NCBI RefSeq assembly: GCF_003268635.1
Contig: NZ_CP029639.1
Location: 3,297,501 to 3,361,500 of the forward strand
From: Paenibacillus sp. DCT19
GTDB taxonomy: Bacteria; Bacillota; Bacilli; Paenibacillales; Paenibacillaceae
DNA: 64,000 bases
Reading direction: 5' to 3'
Made by a program: the position numbers and the translations under genes. The stretch's first letter is position 1. Every line of letters starts with the position of its first letter. The notes under the pieces are model-generated. The model worked only from the letters and a program-made list of their open reading frames with translations. It did no database searches and was not told the origin of the DNA. Positions 20,822 to 29,690 of the stretch are shown one piece after another.

Positions 20822-20850
20822 CAGCCGATTGGATTGATCGGCTTTTTTTG
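20822..20850 (+). terminator. Terminator after the dehydrogenase
   Basis: AGCCGAT (20823-20829) pairs with ATCGGCT (20837-20843), followed by a T run. The rest of the spacer to 21112 shows nothing recognisable. Confidence 0.8.
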
Positions 20851-21112
20851 ATGTTACGTTTGATGTTACCGAGTCCAAGGATAAAAGTGTGTTGTCGTTG
20901 TAAGTCGGAATGTATGCCAGTTTGCAGGCAGGCTATGAGCTTTAGTGGCGAGTTACTAACGGAAAATGGTAAACTGGACTTGATATAACGGAGATATGGA
21001 TGAGGAGAACTCATTTCATTTCTACCAAAACAACTGCGTGGGCTTTATCCATCTGTCTATTTGAATGAACTTTCTATTAAACTTTTATTATTTGATTGGG
21101 AGGGTCAACATC

Positions 21113-21708
21113 ATGGATTTGGTAAACCAATTTTTAAATGGCTTAAGAGCAGCATTACCAGCAGAAGAACTTGATGATTTAAACATAGCACATGGTGCTA
21201 CACAAGAAGATATTGATACACTGAAGTCGCAATATCCAGATTGTCCAGAATCGTTAATCCGTTTGCTTGAAAATATAGATGGTACATATTGGAGAAAGTA
21301 TGGAGACAAAGAAATTACAGTCTGCATTCTAGGCTCGGATGTTGAAGAAGGTCGATATCCATATTATTTACTCTCCACCGAGGAAATGCTCCAAAGTTCG
21401 AAACAAGAAGAAGATATGTCCTATCTATTGGAATACGAAGAGGACGAGGGGAGGAACCCGTTGACCCTAAAATAAATTCAGAAGGGCTCCTTCCGGGCAA
21501 ATATATTCATTTCTCGGATTGTATGAACAATGGTGGCACATCAAGACTTTATATTGATTTTAACCCTTCTGATCTAGGGGTAAAGGGTCAGATTATTCGC
21601 TTTTTACATGACCCTGATGAATACGCAGTAATTGCGAACAGTTTTGATGCGTATTTACAAATGCTTATTGACGGTGAATATGTGTATCTAAGTGAAGACG
21701 AGGATTAG
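21113..21708 (+). CDS. SUKH-domain (SMI1/KNR4-like) protein, frameshifted
   Basis: The joined protein is about 198 residues. It has the SMI1/KNR4 pattern: TQEDIDTLKSQYPDCPESLIRLLENIDGTYWRKYGDKE, a charged middle, then GGTSRLYIDFNPSDLGVKGQIIRFLHDPDEYAVIANSFDAYLQML. SUKH proteins are common immunity proteins of toxin systems. The break is at GGGG 21448-21451; an added G gives EDEGEEPVDPKINSEGLLPGKYIHF. ATG at 21113 follows GGGAGG. No toxin gene is beside it; the next gene is another SUKH-like protein, so this may be an orphan immunity pair. Confidence 0.82.
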
Positions 21709-21725
21709 GAGGAAGAAGGTGCAAT

Positions 21726-22222
21726 GTGAGTAGTAAAATTCATGAATTTAACCTTTGGGCTGAAACCAAAGGATGGGTTATTCGCACCAAATCGAGTCAT
21801 GATTTAAATTTAGATAATGATGTAAGAACAAGATACAACAATATCCCTGATGAATATTCAGAGTTTTTACGTGTTGTAAAGCAATGCGTCTCACCAAGTG
21901 AGCAGACATGGTTCCTGTGTGAAAATGAATATAATCATAGTACAGATACTGCGTTTCGATGGAATGAATTTGAACTGCTCAGCTTGGAAGCGGCGGCAGG
22001 AGACGATCAATGGACATCAGAGATTAAAACATGGTGGGATCATTATCTGCCAATCGTCATCTCCGTGCATGGGGCTATTCCTTCTATGCCATCGATTTAA
22101 TCAACGAAATAGGTACAATCGTGCGTGGGGAAGAACCTGAATTTGAAGAAGTCACCAAAGTGGCAGAGCATCTTGATGAATTTTTACAACTTATTATGTC
22201 GAATTCATTAGTTATAGAGTAA
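21726..22222 (+). CDS. SMI1/KNR4 (SUKH-like) protein, frameshifted
   Basis: The joined protein is about 165 residues: IPDEYSEFLRVVKQCVSPSEQTWFLCENEYN, then FRWNEFELLSLEAAAGDDQWTSEIKTWWDHYLPI, ending with YSFYAIDLINEIGTIVRGEEPEFEEVTKVAEHLDEFLQ. This is the layout of SMI1/KNR4 proteins found beside SUKH genes in Bacillota. The break is at GGGG 22071-22074; an extra G gives ISVHGGYSFYAIDL. A GTG start at 21726 is chosen because GGAGGAAGAAGG precedes it and the nearby ATG at 21723 runs straight into TGA. It follows the previous SUKH gene by 17 bases. Confidence 0.78.
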
Positions 22223-22278
22223 GCAGATATGACAATGCAATAATCTCAGATGCCAGTGATCAATAGTATATCTTAACC

Positions 22279-22305
22279 AAGTCGCTATTTAGCGGCTTTT
22301 TCTTT
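22279..22305 (+). terminator. Terminator after the SUKH pair
   Basis: AAGTCGCT and AGCGGCTT form a stem with one G-U pair around ATTT, followed by TTTTCTTTT. Confidence 0.7.
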
Positions 22306-22336
22306 TGGGTGTAGTCCAGAGTATAACCTCTCGATT

Positions 22337-23242
22337 CTAATGATTCTGTTCTCCAGCCGTTCTGGATTTAAAAAAAGCAATAAGTGATTCCGATAACTGC
22401 TGCTGTGCCTTGCTGATGAATCGGTCAGCATAATAAGTTAACTCCAAGTGACGGATCGGAGCAGGTTCAGCAATAGGAATTGATACGATATGTGACCATT
22501 CCCGATGTTGCTTCAGCAGTTCTTTTGGTTGAATGGTCGCACCAATGCCAGCCTCCACTAACTGTAACAGCGAGGAAGCGGAACCTACCTCCATGACCGT
22601 ATTTAATTCAAAACCTTGTTCTCGGCAAACAATATCCACCAAATCTCTCCCCAAATACCCCTTCGGGTACATCACCAGAGCATACCCAGTCAGTTCTTTG
22701 AGTGTAACCTCACGCCGCTTCGCCAGCTCACTACCTGAATGAACAAACAATTCGTAGGGCTCACTTCCCAGCGGAAGCTGAACCAGTCGTTTGTCCGAAG
22801 GGCCACACAGTCCAATCCCCAGATCTACTTTATGGGCAAGCACTTCTTCCCGAACGAAGATCGTTGAGAATGCTTGCAGGCTAGTTTCGGGATAACGGTT
22901 CTTGAAATCAACGAACAACGGAACGAGCTGGAAGTCAAGATCGGACGGTAACACACCCAGCCGAATGGTTCCACGATTCTCGGATCGCAATTCTTTAATC
23001 GCATTCTTCGCATCCATTTCAGCCTGTAGCATTTTGGTGCCATATTGATGAAGCAGCCTGCCAGCCTCGGTTGCGACTACTTTTTTACCAATCCGATCAA
23101 AAAGCGGCATACCTACTTCTGCTTCAAGCAGGCGAATCTGTTGGCTCAGTGTAGGCTGTGAAATTCCAAGTAACTCTGCGGCTCTCGTGAAATGAAGTTG
23201 CTCGAAGACGGCCATAAAATACGTAATGTTTCGAGTGTCCAT
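22337..23242 (-). CDS. LysR-family regulator, CynR-like
   Basis: This 301-residue protein has the LysR helix-turn-helix at the N-terminus (MDTRNITYFMAVFEQLHFTRAAELLGISQPTLSQQIRLLE) and the periplasmic-binding-like effector domain (GTIRLGVLPSDLDFQLVPLFVDFKNRYPE). It resembles CynR-type regulators, which control the cyn locus or flavin/aromatic genes in Bacillota. It is divergent from a CynX/NimT-type transporter, its likely target. The inducer is unknown. Confidence 0.9.
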   Translation of the reverse strand: MDTRNITYFMAVFEQLHFTRAAELLGISQPTLSQQIRLLEAEVGMPLFDRIGKKVVATEAGRLLHQYGTKMLQAEMDAKNAIKELRSENRGTIRLGVLPSDLDFQLVPLFVDFKNRYPETSLQAFSTIFVREEVLAHKVDLGIGLCGPSDKRLVQLPLGSEPYELFVHSGSELAKRREVTLKELTGYALVMYPKGYLGRDLVDIVCREQGFELNTVMEVGSASSLLQLVEAGIGATIQPKELLKQHREWSHIVSIPIAEPAPIRHLELTYYADRFISKAQQQLSESLIAFFKSRTAGEQNH

Positions 23243-23261
23243 AGAGTTTCCTTTCTACTAA

Positions 23262-23280
23262 TCATAGTATTTAACTATCA
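23262..23280. promoter_or_regulatory. Possible LysR-type binding box
   Basis: TCATAGT and ACTATCA flank ATTTA in the spacer between the divergent lysR-type and transporter genes, an imperfect dyad of the size and T-N11-A form typical of LysR boxes. Confidence 0.45.
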
Positions 23281-23367
23281 TAATAATACGAATTATTGGA
23301 TTGATCAATGGTTCAAGCCGACTTATACTCATAGTGACTTCAACACGAATGGAAAGGAAAGAGTCTT

Positions 23368-24528
23368 ATGAAAAAAACATTCTATTTATTCGCTCTATTT
23401 GTAGCGGCTTTGAATCTACGCCCTATCATTACATCGGTTGCCTCCATGATGGGTGTTATTCAATCCGAGCTAGGCATTAGCGCTTTGACGGCTAGCCTTC
23501 TGACCACATTGCCTGTCCTATGTATGGGGCTGTTTGCCCCAGTTGCCACAAGGCTAAGCCAACGCTTTGGTTTGGAGCGCACACTATTTATTGCGTTACT
23601 TCTCATCACCGTGGCTACGATCATGCGTGGTATTAACGAATCGATCACAATACTCTTAGTGACTGCTTTGGCAGGAGGGGTCGGCATCAGCTTCGCCGGA
23701 CCCTTATTATCTAGTTTTATCAAAAAGTATTTTCCAACGAGTCCGGGTGTTGTCAGCATTTACTCAGTATCTATGACCATTGGTGCAGCACTTGCTTCAG
23801 GCTTAACCATTCCGATCTATGCTCAAAGCGAGAAGAACCTGCCATTCGCTATGTCATCTTGGGCTATCTTAGGAATTATCGCTCTAATCATGTGGATGGC
23901 GCTGTTACGGCACAAACAACATTCCAGCAATAAGACTCAGCATCTCAGACTACCGCTCGGCAACAAACAAGCAATTCAATTTACCTTGTTCTTTGGCTTC
24001 ATGGCTAGTGTGTTCTATGCCTTAACGGCCTGGATTTCGCCCATTGCGCTTAGTTTTGGCTACAGTTCGCAATACGCTGCAATGCTGCTGACCCTGTTCA
24101 CCCTGATTCAAGTTCCGGTTGCTCTGTTCGTTCCAGGTATCGTGAATCGTACAGGTAATCCTAAATTACTACTTGTCTTGTGCAGTATATCAGAGCTCGT
24201 TGGTCTGATTTTACTTCTATTATCGGCTCCCATGCTTCCAGCCGTGCTTTTCCTAGGGATCGGTGCTGGCGGATTATTTCCTCTAGCGTTGATGCTGCCC
24301 ATTATGGAAACGCGTAGCGCAGAGGAAGCGGGAACCTGGTCGGCTATGTCACAGATGGGAGGTTATATCCTGGGTGCTTTTGGGCCACTTTTTATTGGAT
24401 GGATGTTCGATCTAACAGGTCAATTTAACGCTTCGATTATTGCCATGCTGGTCATTGTAATGCTAATGATTGGTGTTCAGCTATCCATGGCATTAGGAAA
24501 AAAGGCGGAAGGAGGATCTCTTCAATAA
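23368..24528 (+). CDS. MFS transporter, CynX/NimT family
   Basis: This 386-residue protein has about twelve hydrophobic segments. The N-terminal stretch AALNLRPIITSVASMMGVIQSELGISALTASLLTTLPVLCMGLFAPVA is the signature start of the CynX/NimT group of major facilitator transporters (2-nitroimidazole or cyanate transport). The substrate here is inferred only by family. ATG at 23368 follows AAAGGAAAG. It faces a CynR-like regulator; no cyanase or carbonic anhydrase gene is nearby. Confidence 0.9.
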   Translation: MKKTFYLFALFVAALNLRPIITSVASMMGVIQSELGISALTASLLTTLPVLCMGLFAPVATRLSQRFGLERTLFIALLLITVATIMRGINESITILLVTALAGGVGISFAGPLLSSFIKKYFPTSPGVVSIYSVSMTIGAALASGLTIPIYAQSEKNLPFAMSSWAILGIIALIMWMALLRHKQHSSNKTQHLRLPLGNKQAIQFTLFFGFMASVFYALTAWISPIALSFGYSSQYAAMLLTLFTLIQVPVALFVPGIVNRTGNPKLLLVLCSISELVGLILLLLSAPMLPAVLFLGIGAGGLFPLALMLPIMETRSAEEAGTWSAMSQMGGYILGAFGPLFIGWMFDLTGQFNASIIAMLVIVMLMIGVQLSMALGKKAEGGSLQ

Positions 24529-24846
24529 TCCTGCATAGGGCATAACTCGAATCCATAGGTGAAAGGGTGATGCTCCCGTCAGTAGTTGCCCTTCTCGTCG
24601 AAGACGGGGAGCTATAGCTCCTGCCGCCCCCGTAATGATCATTAGTATTATGATGTTCAGAAATCCAATGACCATCGTACCCATGTAACTTGACGTTGGA
24701 TTATATAGCAATCGTTGAACCAGAGAGAGGGGCATATTATACCTTTCGCTGTTTCCGAGAAAACATTAAACCCAAAAATACAGCTGTTATTAATTTGTTA
24801 TAAGTTGTTGTAAACCAGGTGTTACTCGAGCCTATTGCTTTTCCAT
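24529..24846. other. Spacer between convergent genes with one doubtful small frame
   Basis: A minus-strand frame 24493-24735 (80 codons) has one hydrophobic segment (MVIGFLNIIILMIITGAAGA) but only a weak AAGG before its ATG, overlaps the transporter end by 36 bases and has no recognised relative, so it is not called as a gene. A perfect 14-base palindrome GGAGCTATAGCTCC lies at 24608-24621 without a T run. Nothing else is seen. Confidence 0.3.
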
Positions 24847-26217
24847 TTATCGGCTAGCATGATCTGCTGCCTCCATAATCACTTCCCCCATCGTTGGGTG
24901 AGGATGAATGGTCATTGTCAAATCTTCTACGGTTGCACCCATCTCTATGGCTAAGGCAAGCTCGGAGATAAGGGTAGATGCTTCAGCACCTACGATTTGT
25001 GCACCCAATACAAGACCAGTTGTCGCATGGGCTACAATCTTAACAAAGCCTGCGGTTTCTTTCAGTGCGAGTGCCCGGCCATTAATGGAGAAAGCGGCTT
25101 TTCCGATAACAACAGGCACTGAACTTTGCTTACACATGGTCTCACTAGTTCCAACACTGGCTAATTCCGGACTGGAAAACACAACAAGTGGAATTGCCTT
25201 GTAGTCGATAATGGAGGACTTACCTGCGATGGCTTCTGCTGCAATTTTAGCCTCATAGGACGCTTTGTGAGCCAATGCGGGACCTTTGATCACATCACCA
25301 ATGGCATAAATATGAGGAATGACTGTTCTACATTGTGCATCGGTTTCAATGAGTCCTTGATCTGTAACCGGCAAGCCGATGCGATCCAAGCCTAATCTTC
25401 CATCGGTATTGGGTTTTCTTCCAATGGTAATGAGCGCGTAATCTGCCTGCACATTGCATTGTTCGTTTTGAAGTAGATAGTGGAGATCGACACCGTTTGT
25501 ATGCTGACTCGCGCTTGTAACTTTTACTCCTGTAATTAGGGTTATGCCATCTTCTTTCAGCTGACGAACTACTGGGGCTACAAGCTCACTTTCGAATCCG
25601 GGTAATATTCGTTCGCCGCCCTCTAGTATTGTCACTTTTGTTCCAAATCTGGCAAACATCTGTCCAAGCTCCACACCAATATAACCACCGCCCACAACAA
25701 CAAGACGTTTAGGGACTTCAGGCAGAGCCAGTGCTTCGGTGGAGGACAGGATACGGTCACCAAAAGGAAGGGTTTTAATTTCAATTGGGCGGGAGCCTGT
25801 TGCCAATATAAGATGATTGAAAGTGATTTGTTGGTCACCAGATTCGGGATGCTGAATTACAGCTGTATGCGAATCAATCAAGCTTGCTTCACCTTTTAAC
25901 ACAGTAACACCTGCTGATTTCAAGAGAAATTCTACACCTCCAGCCTGTTTGCTCACGATCGCTTGCTTGAAGGTCTGAGCCTCTGTATATGAAGTTTCGC
26001 CGTGAAAATCGCTCCATTGTCTGCGTATAGTCAAGCGTTCCGCTTCGGCAATGAGTGCCTTGGAAGGGATGCAACCTACATGTGTACATACGCCTCCTAA
26101 ATGATCTCGCTCCACAATAGCTGTCTTCATGCCAAGCTGTGAAGAACGTAACGCTGCCACATAACCTCCCGGACCTGAGCCAATAACTAAGGTATCTACC
26201 GTGTTTACATCATGCAT
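24847..26217 (-). CDS. Dihydrolipoamide dehydrogenase-like flavoprotein
   Basis: This 456-residue protein has the FAD motif IGSGPGGYVAALRSSQLG, the redox disulfide GVCTHVGCIPSKAL, the NAD motif VVVGGGYIGVELG and the C-terminal His-Pro-H region TIHPHPTMGEVIMEA with the catalytic His/Glu pair. It oxidises dihydrolipoyl groups or a related disulfide using NAD. No E1 or E2 subunits are nearby, so it is not in a standard 2-oxoacid dehydrogenase operon. ATG at 26217 is preferred over an upstream frame start because GGAGGT lies 8 bases before it. It is divergent from a TetR regulator and shares an 18-bp inverted repeat with it. Confidence 0.9.
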   Translation of the reverse strand: MHDVNTVDTLVIGSGPGGYVAALRSSQLGMKTAIVERDHLGGVCTHVGCIPSKALIAEAERLTIRRQWSDFHGETSYTEAQTFKQAIVSKQAGGVEFLLKSAGVTVLKGEASLIDSHTAVIQHPESGDQQITFNHLILATGSRPIEIKTLPFGDRILSSTEALALPEVPKRLVVVGGGYIGVELGQMFARFGTKVTILEGGERILPGFESELVAPVVRQLKEDGITLITGVKVTSASQHTNGVDLHYLLQNEQCNVQADYALITIGRKPNTDGRLGLDRIGLPVTDQGLIETDAQCRTVIPHIYAIGDVIKGPALAHKASYEAKIAAEAIAGKSSIIDYKAIPLVVFSSPELASVGTSETMCKQSSVPVVIGKAAFSINGRALALKETAGFVKIVAHATTGLVLGAQIVGAEASTLISELALAIEMGATVEDLTMTIHPHPTMGEVIMEAADHASR

Positions 26218-26227
26218 TATTGTGTAC

Positions 26228-26281
26228 CTCCTATAAAATATGATGATCATAATATATTATATCCATCATATTTTATAGGAG
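26228..26281. promoter_or_regulatory. Long inverted repeat, likely TetR operator
   Basis: An 18-base arm at 26228-26245 containing CTATAAAATATGATG is perfectly inverted at 26264-26281, separated by 18 AT-rich bases. It overlaps the lipoamide dehydrogenase-like gene's leader and ribosome binding site. The half-site AAATATGATG recurs at about 26344-26354 nearer the tetR-type gene. Confidence 0.65.
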
Positions 26282-26445
26282 TCAATACATAAATGCTTTT
26301 GATTCACGACGAGGATAGGACATTCCAGCAAATTGACAAACAAAAATATGATGTCTATAATATTTTAAAAAGTGCTTAGATAAGCTAACGAAACAAGTAC
26401 CTACTCAACTGAGGAAAATGAAAAAAGCAAAGGAGGAGAGAAAGG

Positions 26446-27018
26446 ATGCCATATCCAGAGGGGCATAAGTTAAAAGTTAGAAAACATATTATCTCAAGTG
26501 CTGCCAAAGCATTCCGAACCAATGGCGTTCGTAACATCAGTTTGCCATACATTATGAAAGGTGCGGGCCTGACTCATGGCGGCTTTTATTCCCATTTTGA
26601 GAACAAAGAGCAACTTGTGATTGAAGCTTGTAAGTTTGCCATTAGCGATACGATTGACATGCTGCAAAAAGTAGCTGATAAAAACAAAGATAAACCGGCA
26701 ATTCAAGCGATCATTGAATTTTATTTAAGTCCACTTCATCGGGATCAGACGGAAATAGGCTGTATTCTTCCTGCGCTCTCGGGAGAGATTGCCCAATTAT
26801 CCGAGGAGGTTCGTCAAGCCTATACCCAAGAATTGCAGCGATTTATGGACTTTATTACGGAGGTGGCTGGGTTTGATGCTTTTACCGGTTATGCGCTGGT
26901 AAACATCATGGTAGGCACACTCGCTCTGGCTCGAGCCGTCAATGATTCAACGTTCAGTGATCAGTTGCTACTGGCAGGTAAGACGCAGGCATTACAAATA
27001 ATAGCAGTTTACGAATGA
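26446..27018 (+). CDS. TetR/AcrR-family regulator
   Basis: This 190-residue protein begins with a TetR helix-turn-helix (RKHIISSAAKAFRTNGVRNISLPYIMKGAGLTHGGFYSHFENKEQLVIEA, residues 12-61). The C-terminal domain (GCILPALSGEIAQLSEEVRQAYTQEL) matches the TetR group that often regulates oxidoreductase or efflux genes. ATG at 26446 follows AAAGGAGGAGAGAAAGG. It is divergent from the lipoamide dehydrogenase-like gene, and the strong inverted repeat between them suggests it represses that gene and itself. Confidence 0.9.
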   Translation: MPYPEGHKLKVRKHIISSAAKAFRTNGVRNISLPYIMKGAGLTHGGFYSHFENKEQLVIEACKFAISDTIDMLQKVADKNKDKPAIQAIIEFYLSPLHRDQTEIGCILPALSGEIAQLSEEVRQAYTQELQRFMDFITEVAGFDAFTGYALVNIMVGTLALARAVNDSTFSDQLLLAGKTQALQIIAVYE

Positions 27019-27081
27019 ATTCTTTATTAATATCGTACGAATGAAAATAAAAATAGAATGGGAAAAGAGGAGAAGAGGATC

Positions 27082-27447
27082 ATGGACATAAGAACAATAG
27101 ATGTGAATGGGCTTCAGATTGCCTATGTAACTAGTCGTGAAAAATTAATAATCGATGTTCAGTCTGCGATTGATTTAATGGCAACTGTCAGGTATCAAGT
27201 TGATTCTAACCTTATCATTTTAAACAAATCGGAAGTAAGTGATGAATTTTTTGATTTGAAAACACGTCTCGCTGGAGAAGTGCTTCAAAAGTTTGTTAAT
27301 TATCAAACGAAGCTGGCTATCATCGGTGATTTCTCAACGTATACCAACAAGAGTCTGAAGGACTTTATCTATGAGAGCAATAATGGAACAGATATCTTCT
27401 TTTTGACAGATGAGGAACAAGCTGTTGAGAAACTAAGTAAGGCTTGA
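27082..27447 (+). CDS. DUF4180 domain protein
   Basis: This 121-residue protein (start ATG 27082 behind GAGGAGAAGAGGATC) has the pattern of DUF4180: NGLQIAYVTSREKLIIDVQSAIDLMATVRY and VLQKFVNYQTKLAIIGDFSTYTNKSLKDFIYESNNGTDIFFLTDEEQAVEKL. This is a small soluble alpha/beta domain of unknown function, often next to TetR or MarR regulators. It lies 63 bases downstream of the TetR gene and probably shares its transcript. Confidence 0.82.
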   Translation: MDIRTIDVNGLQIAYVTSREKLIIDVQSAIDLMATVRYQVDSNLIILNKSEVSDEFFDLKTRLAGEVLQKFVNYQTKLAIIGDFSTYTNKSLKDFIYESNNGTDIFFLTDEEQAVEKLSKA

Positions 27448-27469
27448 GTAGGTGTAAATAAGACACGAT

Positions 27470-27493
27470 TGAGCTGCTGGCAAGCGGCTTTTT
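27470..27493 (+). terminator. Terminator after the DUF4180 gene
   Basis: AGCTGCT and AGCGGCT form a short stem with one G-U pair around GGCA, followed by TTTT. Confidence 0.65.
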
Positions 27494-27784
27494 AGTTTAC
27501 GCTAATATATGACAAACCTAGCGCGGTGAAACGGTAGGGACTTATGATCACTGTATGGAAGGGAGGGAACGCATATTCTCGACGAAAAAAATGTTGACGT
27601 GGAACCAGTTACATCACTTAATCTTGTTTTGTAAGGAGGGATCACATCATCATTCTTGTTTAATCAATGCATGATGACCTTTTTTTGGACACTTAATAAA
27701 TAAACATTATAAAGTGTTTGAATAAAGGAGGATTTCTCAACCAAAATCACCAAGTGGGCATACTAAAACATGGAGGTCATCACA
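27494..27784 (+). promoter_or_regulatory. Leader ahead of the HAD gene, with a hairpin and T run
   Basis: No gene is seen. TTGACG at 27593 could be a -35 element. TCATCAT (27647-27653) and ATGATGA (27671-27677) form a stem followed by seven Ts, so either another terminator or an attenuator lies about 100 bases before the HAD start. The AAGGAGGG just before it has no start codon at usable spacing. Confidence 0.35.
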
Positions 27785-28585
27785 ATGATTAAACTGGTAG
27801 TTACTGATTTAGATGGAACGTTTCTAAACAATCAAGGTTCGTACGATGTCGAGCTTTTCAAACAAGTGTATGCAGAGATGCGGCAAAAAGGAGTTACCTT
27901 CGTCGCATGTACCGGGAAACAATGTGAACGTGTAGAGAAATTGTTTGATGAGCATGGCAAAGGTGTTTGGATTTTGGGTGACAGTGCAGCCCGAATTAAA
28001 AAAGATGGTGAAGTCGTTAAAGAGTTCAGCATTGATAAGGATCTCGCTTTGAAGGCGATTGATCGAATTCAGGACTTCGACAAAACGATGACTCTAATCG
28101 TATGTGCAAGCGATGCGGCTTATGTTCATTCTTCCATTTCAGAAGATATGTACAAAGTGGTTAAAGGATCTTATGAACGTGTGATTAAAACCGATTCCTT
28201 TGAAAAGATCGAAACTCGTTTTATTAAAATTACGGTCTTTGATACAGAAGGACGCAGTACAGCATTGAGAGCGCATGTGGAGGAAACGTTGAGTGGACAA
28301 ATTTACATTGTTGATTCAGAGGCTAAATGGCTGGATATTACGGCATTGAACACCCACAAAGGAGAGACCGTTAAGAAGCTGCAAGAAATGTTGGGTGTCA
28401 CATACGAGGAAACAATGTCATTCGGTGACGGTGAGAATGATGTGGAGTTGATGGCTATCGCCAAATATAGTTTTGCAGTAAGTAACGCTTGTGATAATAC
28501 GAAAAAAGCAGCAAACTTCATTACGAAATCCAACGAAGAGAATGGCGTTCTTCTAACGGTTCAAAAAATACTGGATTTGCAGTAA
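27785..28585 (+). CDS. HAD-superfamily phosphatase, Cof/YidA type
   Basis: This 266-residue protein has the HAD motif I DLDGTFLN at its N-terminus, motif II with the conserved Thr in FVACTGKQ, the lysine in THKGETVKKLQ and motif III/IV in MSFGDGENDVELMA. It is a Cof-type hydrolase with a C2 cap, acting on sugar phosphates, FMN or similar small phosphates in the cytoplasm. ATG at 27785 is preferred to 27770 because GGAGGTCATCACA lies just before it. It appears to be transcribed alone. Confidence 0.92.
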   Translation: MIKLVVTDLDGTFLNNQGSYDVELFKQVYAEMRQKGVTFVACTGKQCERVEKLFDEHGKGVWILGDSAARIKKDGEVVKEFSIDKDLALKAIDRIQDFDKTMTLIVCASDAAYVHSSISEDMYKVVKGSYERVIKTDSFEKIETRFIKITVFDTEGRSTALRAHVEETLSGQIYIVDSEAKWLDITALNTHKGETVKKLQEMLGVTYEETMSFGDGENDVELMAIAKYSFAVSNACDNTKKAANFITKSNEENGVLLTVQKILDLQ

Positions 28586-28624
28586 TACTTGTCTACCCAC
28601 AGGTAATGCATGTTCAAAATGACA

Positions 28625-28646
28625 AGGGCAATCATATGATTGCCCT
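28625..28646. terminator. Bidirectional terminator
   Basis: AGGGCAATCAT and ATGATTGCCCT form a perfect 22-base palindrome, followed by ATTTGT on the plus strand. It separates the HAD gene from the convergent AraC gene. Confidence 0.7.
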
Positions 28647-28677
28647 ATTTGTATTGGATATGATTGGATATGAAACG

Positions 28678-29568
28678 TTAGGTAGAATCGTTGTTCGACA
28701 CTTGTTTGCGATAATGCTGTGGAACTACGCCCATTTGTTTACGGAAAATGGACGAATAATAACTGGAGCTTTGGAAACCACAGGCAAGTGCAATTTCACT
28801 TATCGACCTCCGTGTTTCTTTTAACATTTCACAGCTTTTCTGAAGGCGATATTGAGTGACATAGTTGTTCGGCGATTGACCTACATATTTGTTAAACAAT
28901 TGGCAACAACGGCTTCTACAGACAGCTCCTGCAGATGCGATTTCCTCTAGCGTTATCTTCTGATCATAGTTCTGGTGAATGAAATGAGTCATTTCCTGAA
29001 CATGCGTTAATACGCCAGTTTGTCCTGAGATAGGCTTTAACTGATCGCCAATTGTAGCGCATAACGATAGCGCTTGGGCTACCAAACGCAGTGGATTGGC
29101 ATGTGTATGCTCCGTGTGCATTTCCCGATAGAGTTCCTGAATGGACAGTAATACGTCTTGCTGCCAGCCCACCTGATCCGTTAACACTACAAAATCAGCC
29201 ATCTTGGAACTGAACTTCTCCGCCCAGTACGTTTGTATATATGAAGCTTTCTCACCAAGGATAGAGGGATGAATAACGACCACAAGGAAGGTACAATCGT
29301 CGTGATCCTCTACAGCGTAACCATAATGCAAACGTTGGCTGTTTACAAAAAGTCCATCGCCTGGATGCAATCGAGTGATACTTCCATTCACAGAGAAATC
29401 CATTGATCCTTTTAATACATAGATAAACTCCAGATCCACATGCCAATGTGCAACTGCTGCATGATTGTTAAATTGATGAAGGTTTCCCTTGCGGACATAA
29501 AGCGGTAAATCAGGAAGATTGTAATTCAACCGTTCTGATAAATCAGAGAACACCTCTAAATCTGTCAT
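28678..29568 (-). CDS. AraC-family regulator with cupin sensor
   Basis: This 296-residue protein has a cupin N-terminal domain (VAHWHVDLEFIYVLKGSMDFSVNGSITRLHPGDGLFVNSQRLHYGY) and a C-terminal AraC helix-turn-helix (ITLEEIASAGAVCRSRCCQLFNKYVGQSPNNYVTQYRLQKSCEMLKET, then ISEIALACGFQSSSYYSSIFRKQMGVVPQHYR). ATG at 29568 behind AGAGGGATTCTCG is preferred to 29589. It is divergent from a MATE efflux gene and probably controls it. Confidence 0.9.
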   Translation of the reverse strand: MTDLEVFSDLSERLNYNLPDLPLYVRKGNLHQFNNHAAVAHWHVDLEFIYVLKGSMDFSVNGSITRLHPGDGLFVNSQRLHYGYAVEDHDDCTFLVVVIHPSILGEKASYIQTYWAEKFSSKMADFVVLTDQVGWQQDVLLSIQELYREMHTEHTHANPLRLVAQALSLCATIGDQLKPISGQTGVLTHVQEMTHFIHQNYDQKITLEEIASAGAVCRSRCCQLFNKYVGQSPNNYVTQYRLQKSCEMLKETRRSISEIALACGFQSSSYYSSIFRKQMGVVPQHYRKQVSNNDST

Positions 29569-29690
29569 CGAGAATCCCTCTTTACACAAATGTATACGAT
29601 TTTAATAAAAGTATAGCCAATATTGATGGAAACAACAATCATTGTGTCCTATTCTTATATTGTGGAAAACAAGAGAGAGGACAGATATAC

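Noticed and set aside
21726..22222. ATG at 21723 as the start of the second SUKH-like gene
   Set aside because: That ATG is followed immediately by TGA; GTG at 21726 keeps the frame open with the same ribosome binding site.
24493..24735. Small minus-strand membrane protein between the transporter and lipoamide dehydrogenase genes
   Set aside because: Weak ribosome binding site, overlap with the transporter end and no recognised relative.
27631..27690. A four-codon leader peptide (Ile-Ile-Leu-Val) with a terminator before the HAD gene
   Set aside because: It would need an ATC or ATT start and is too short to distinguish from chance; only the hairpin is kept as weak evidence.
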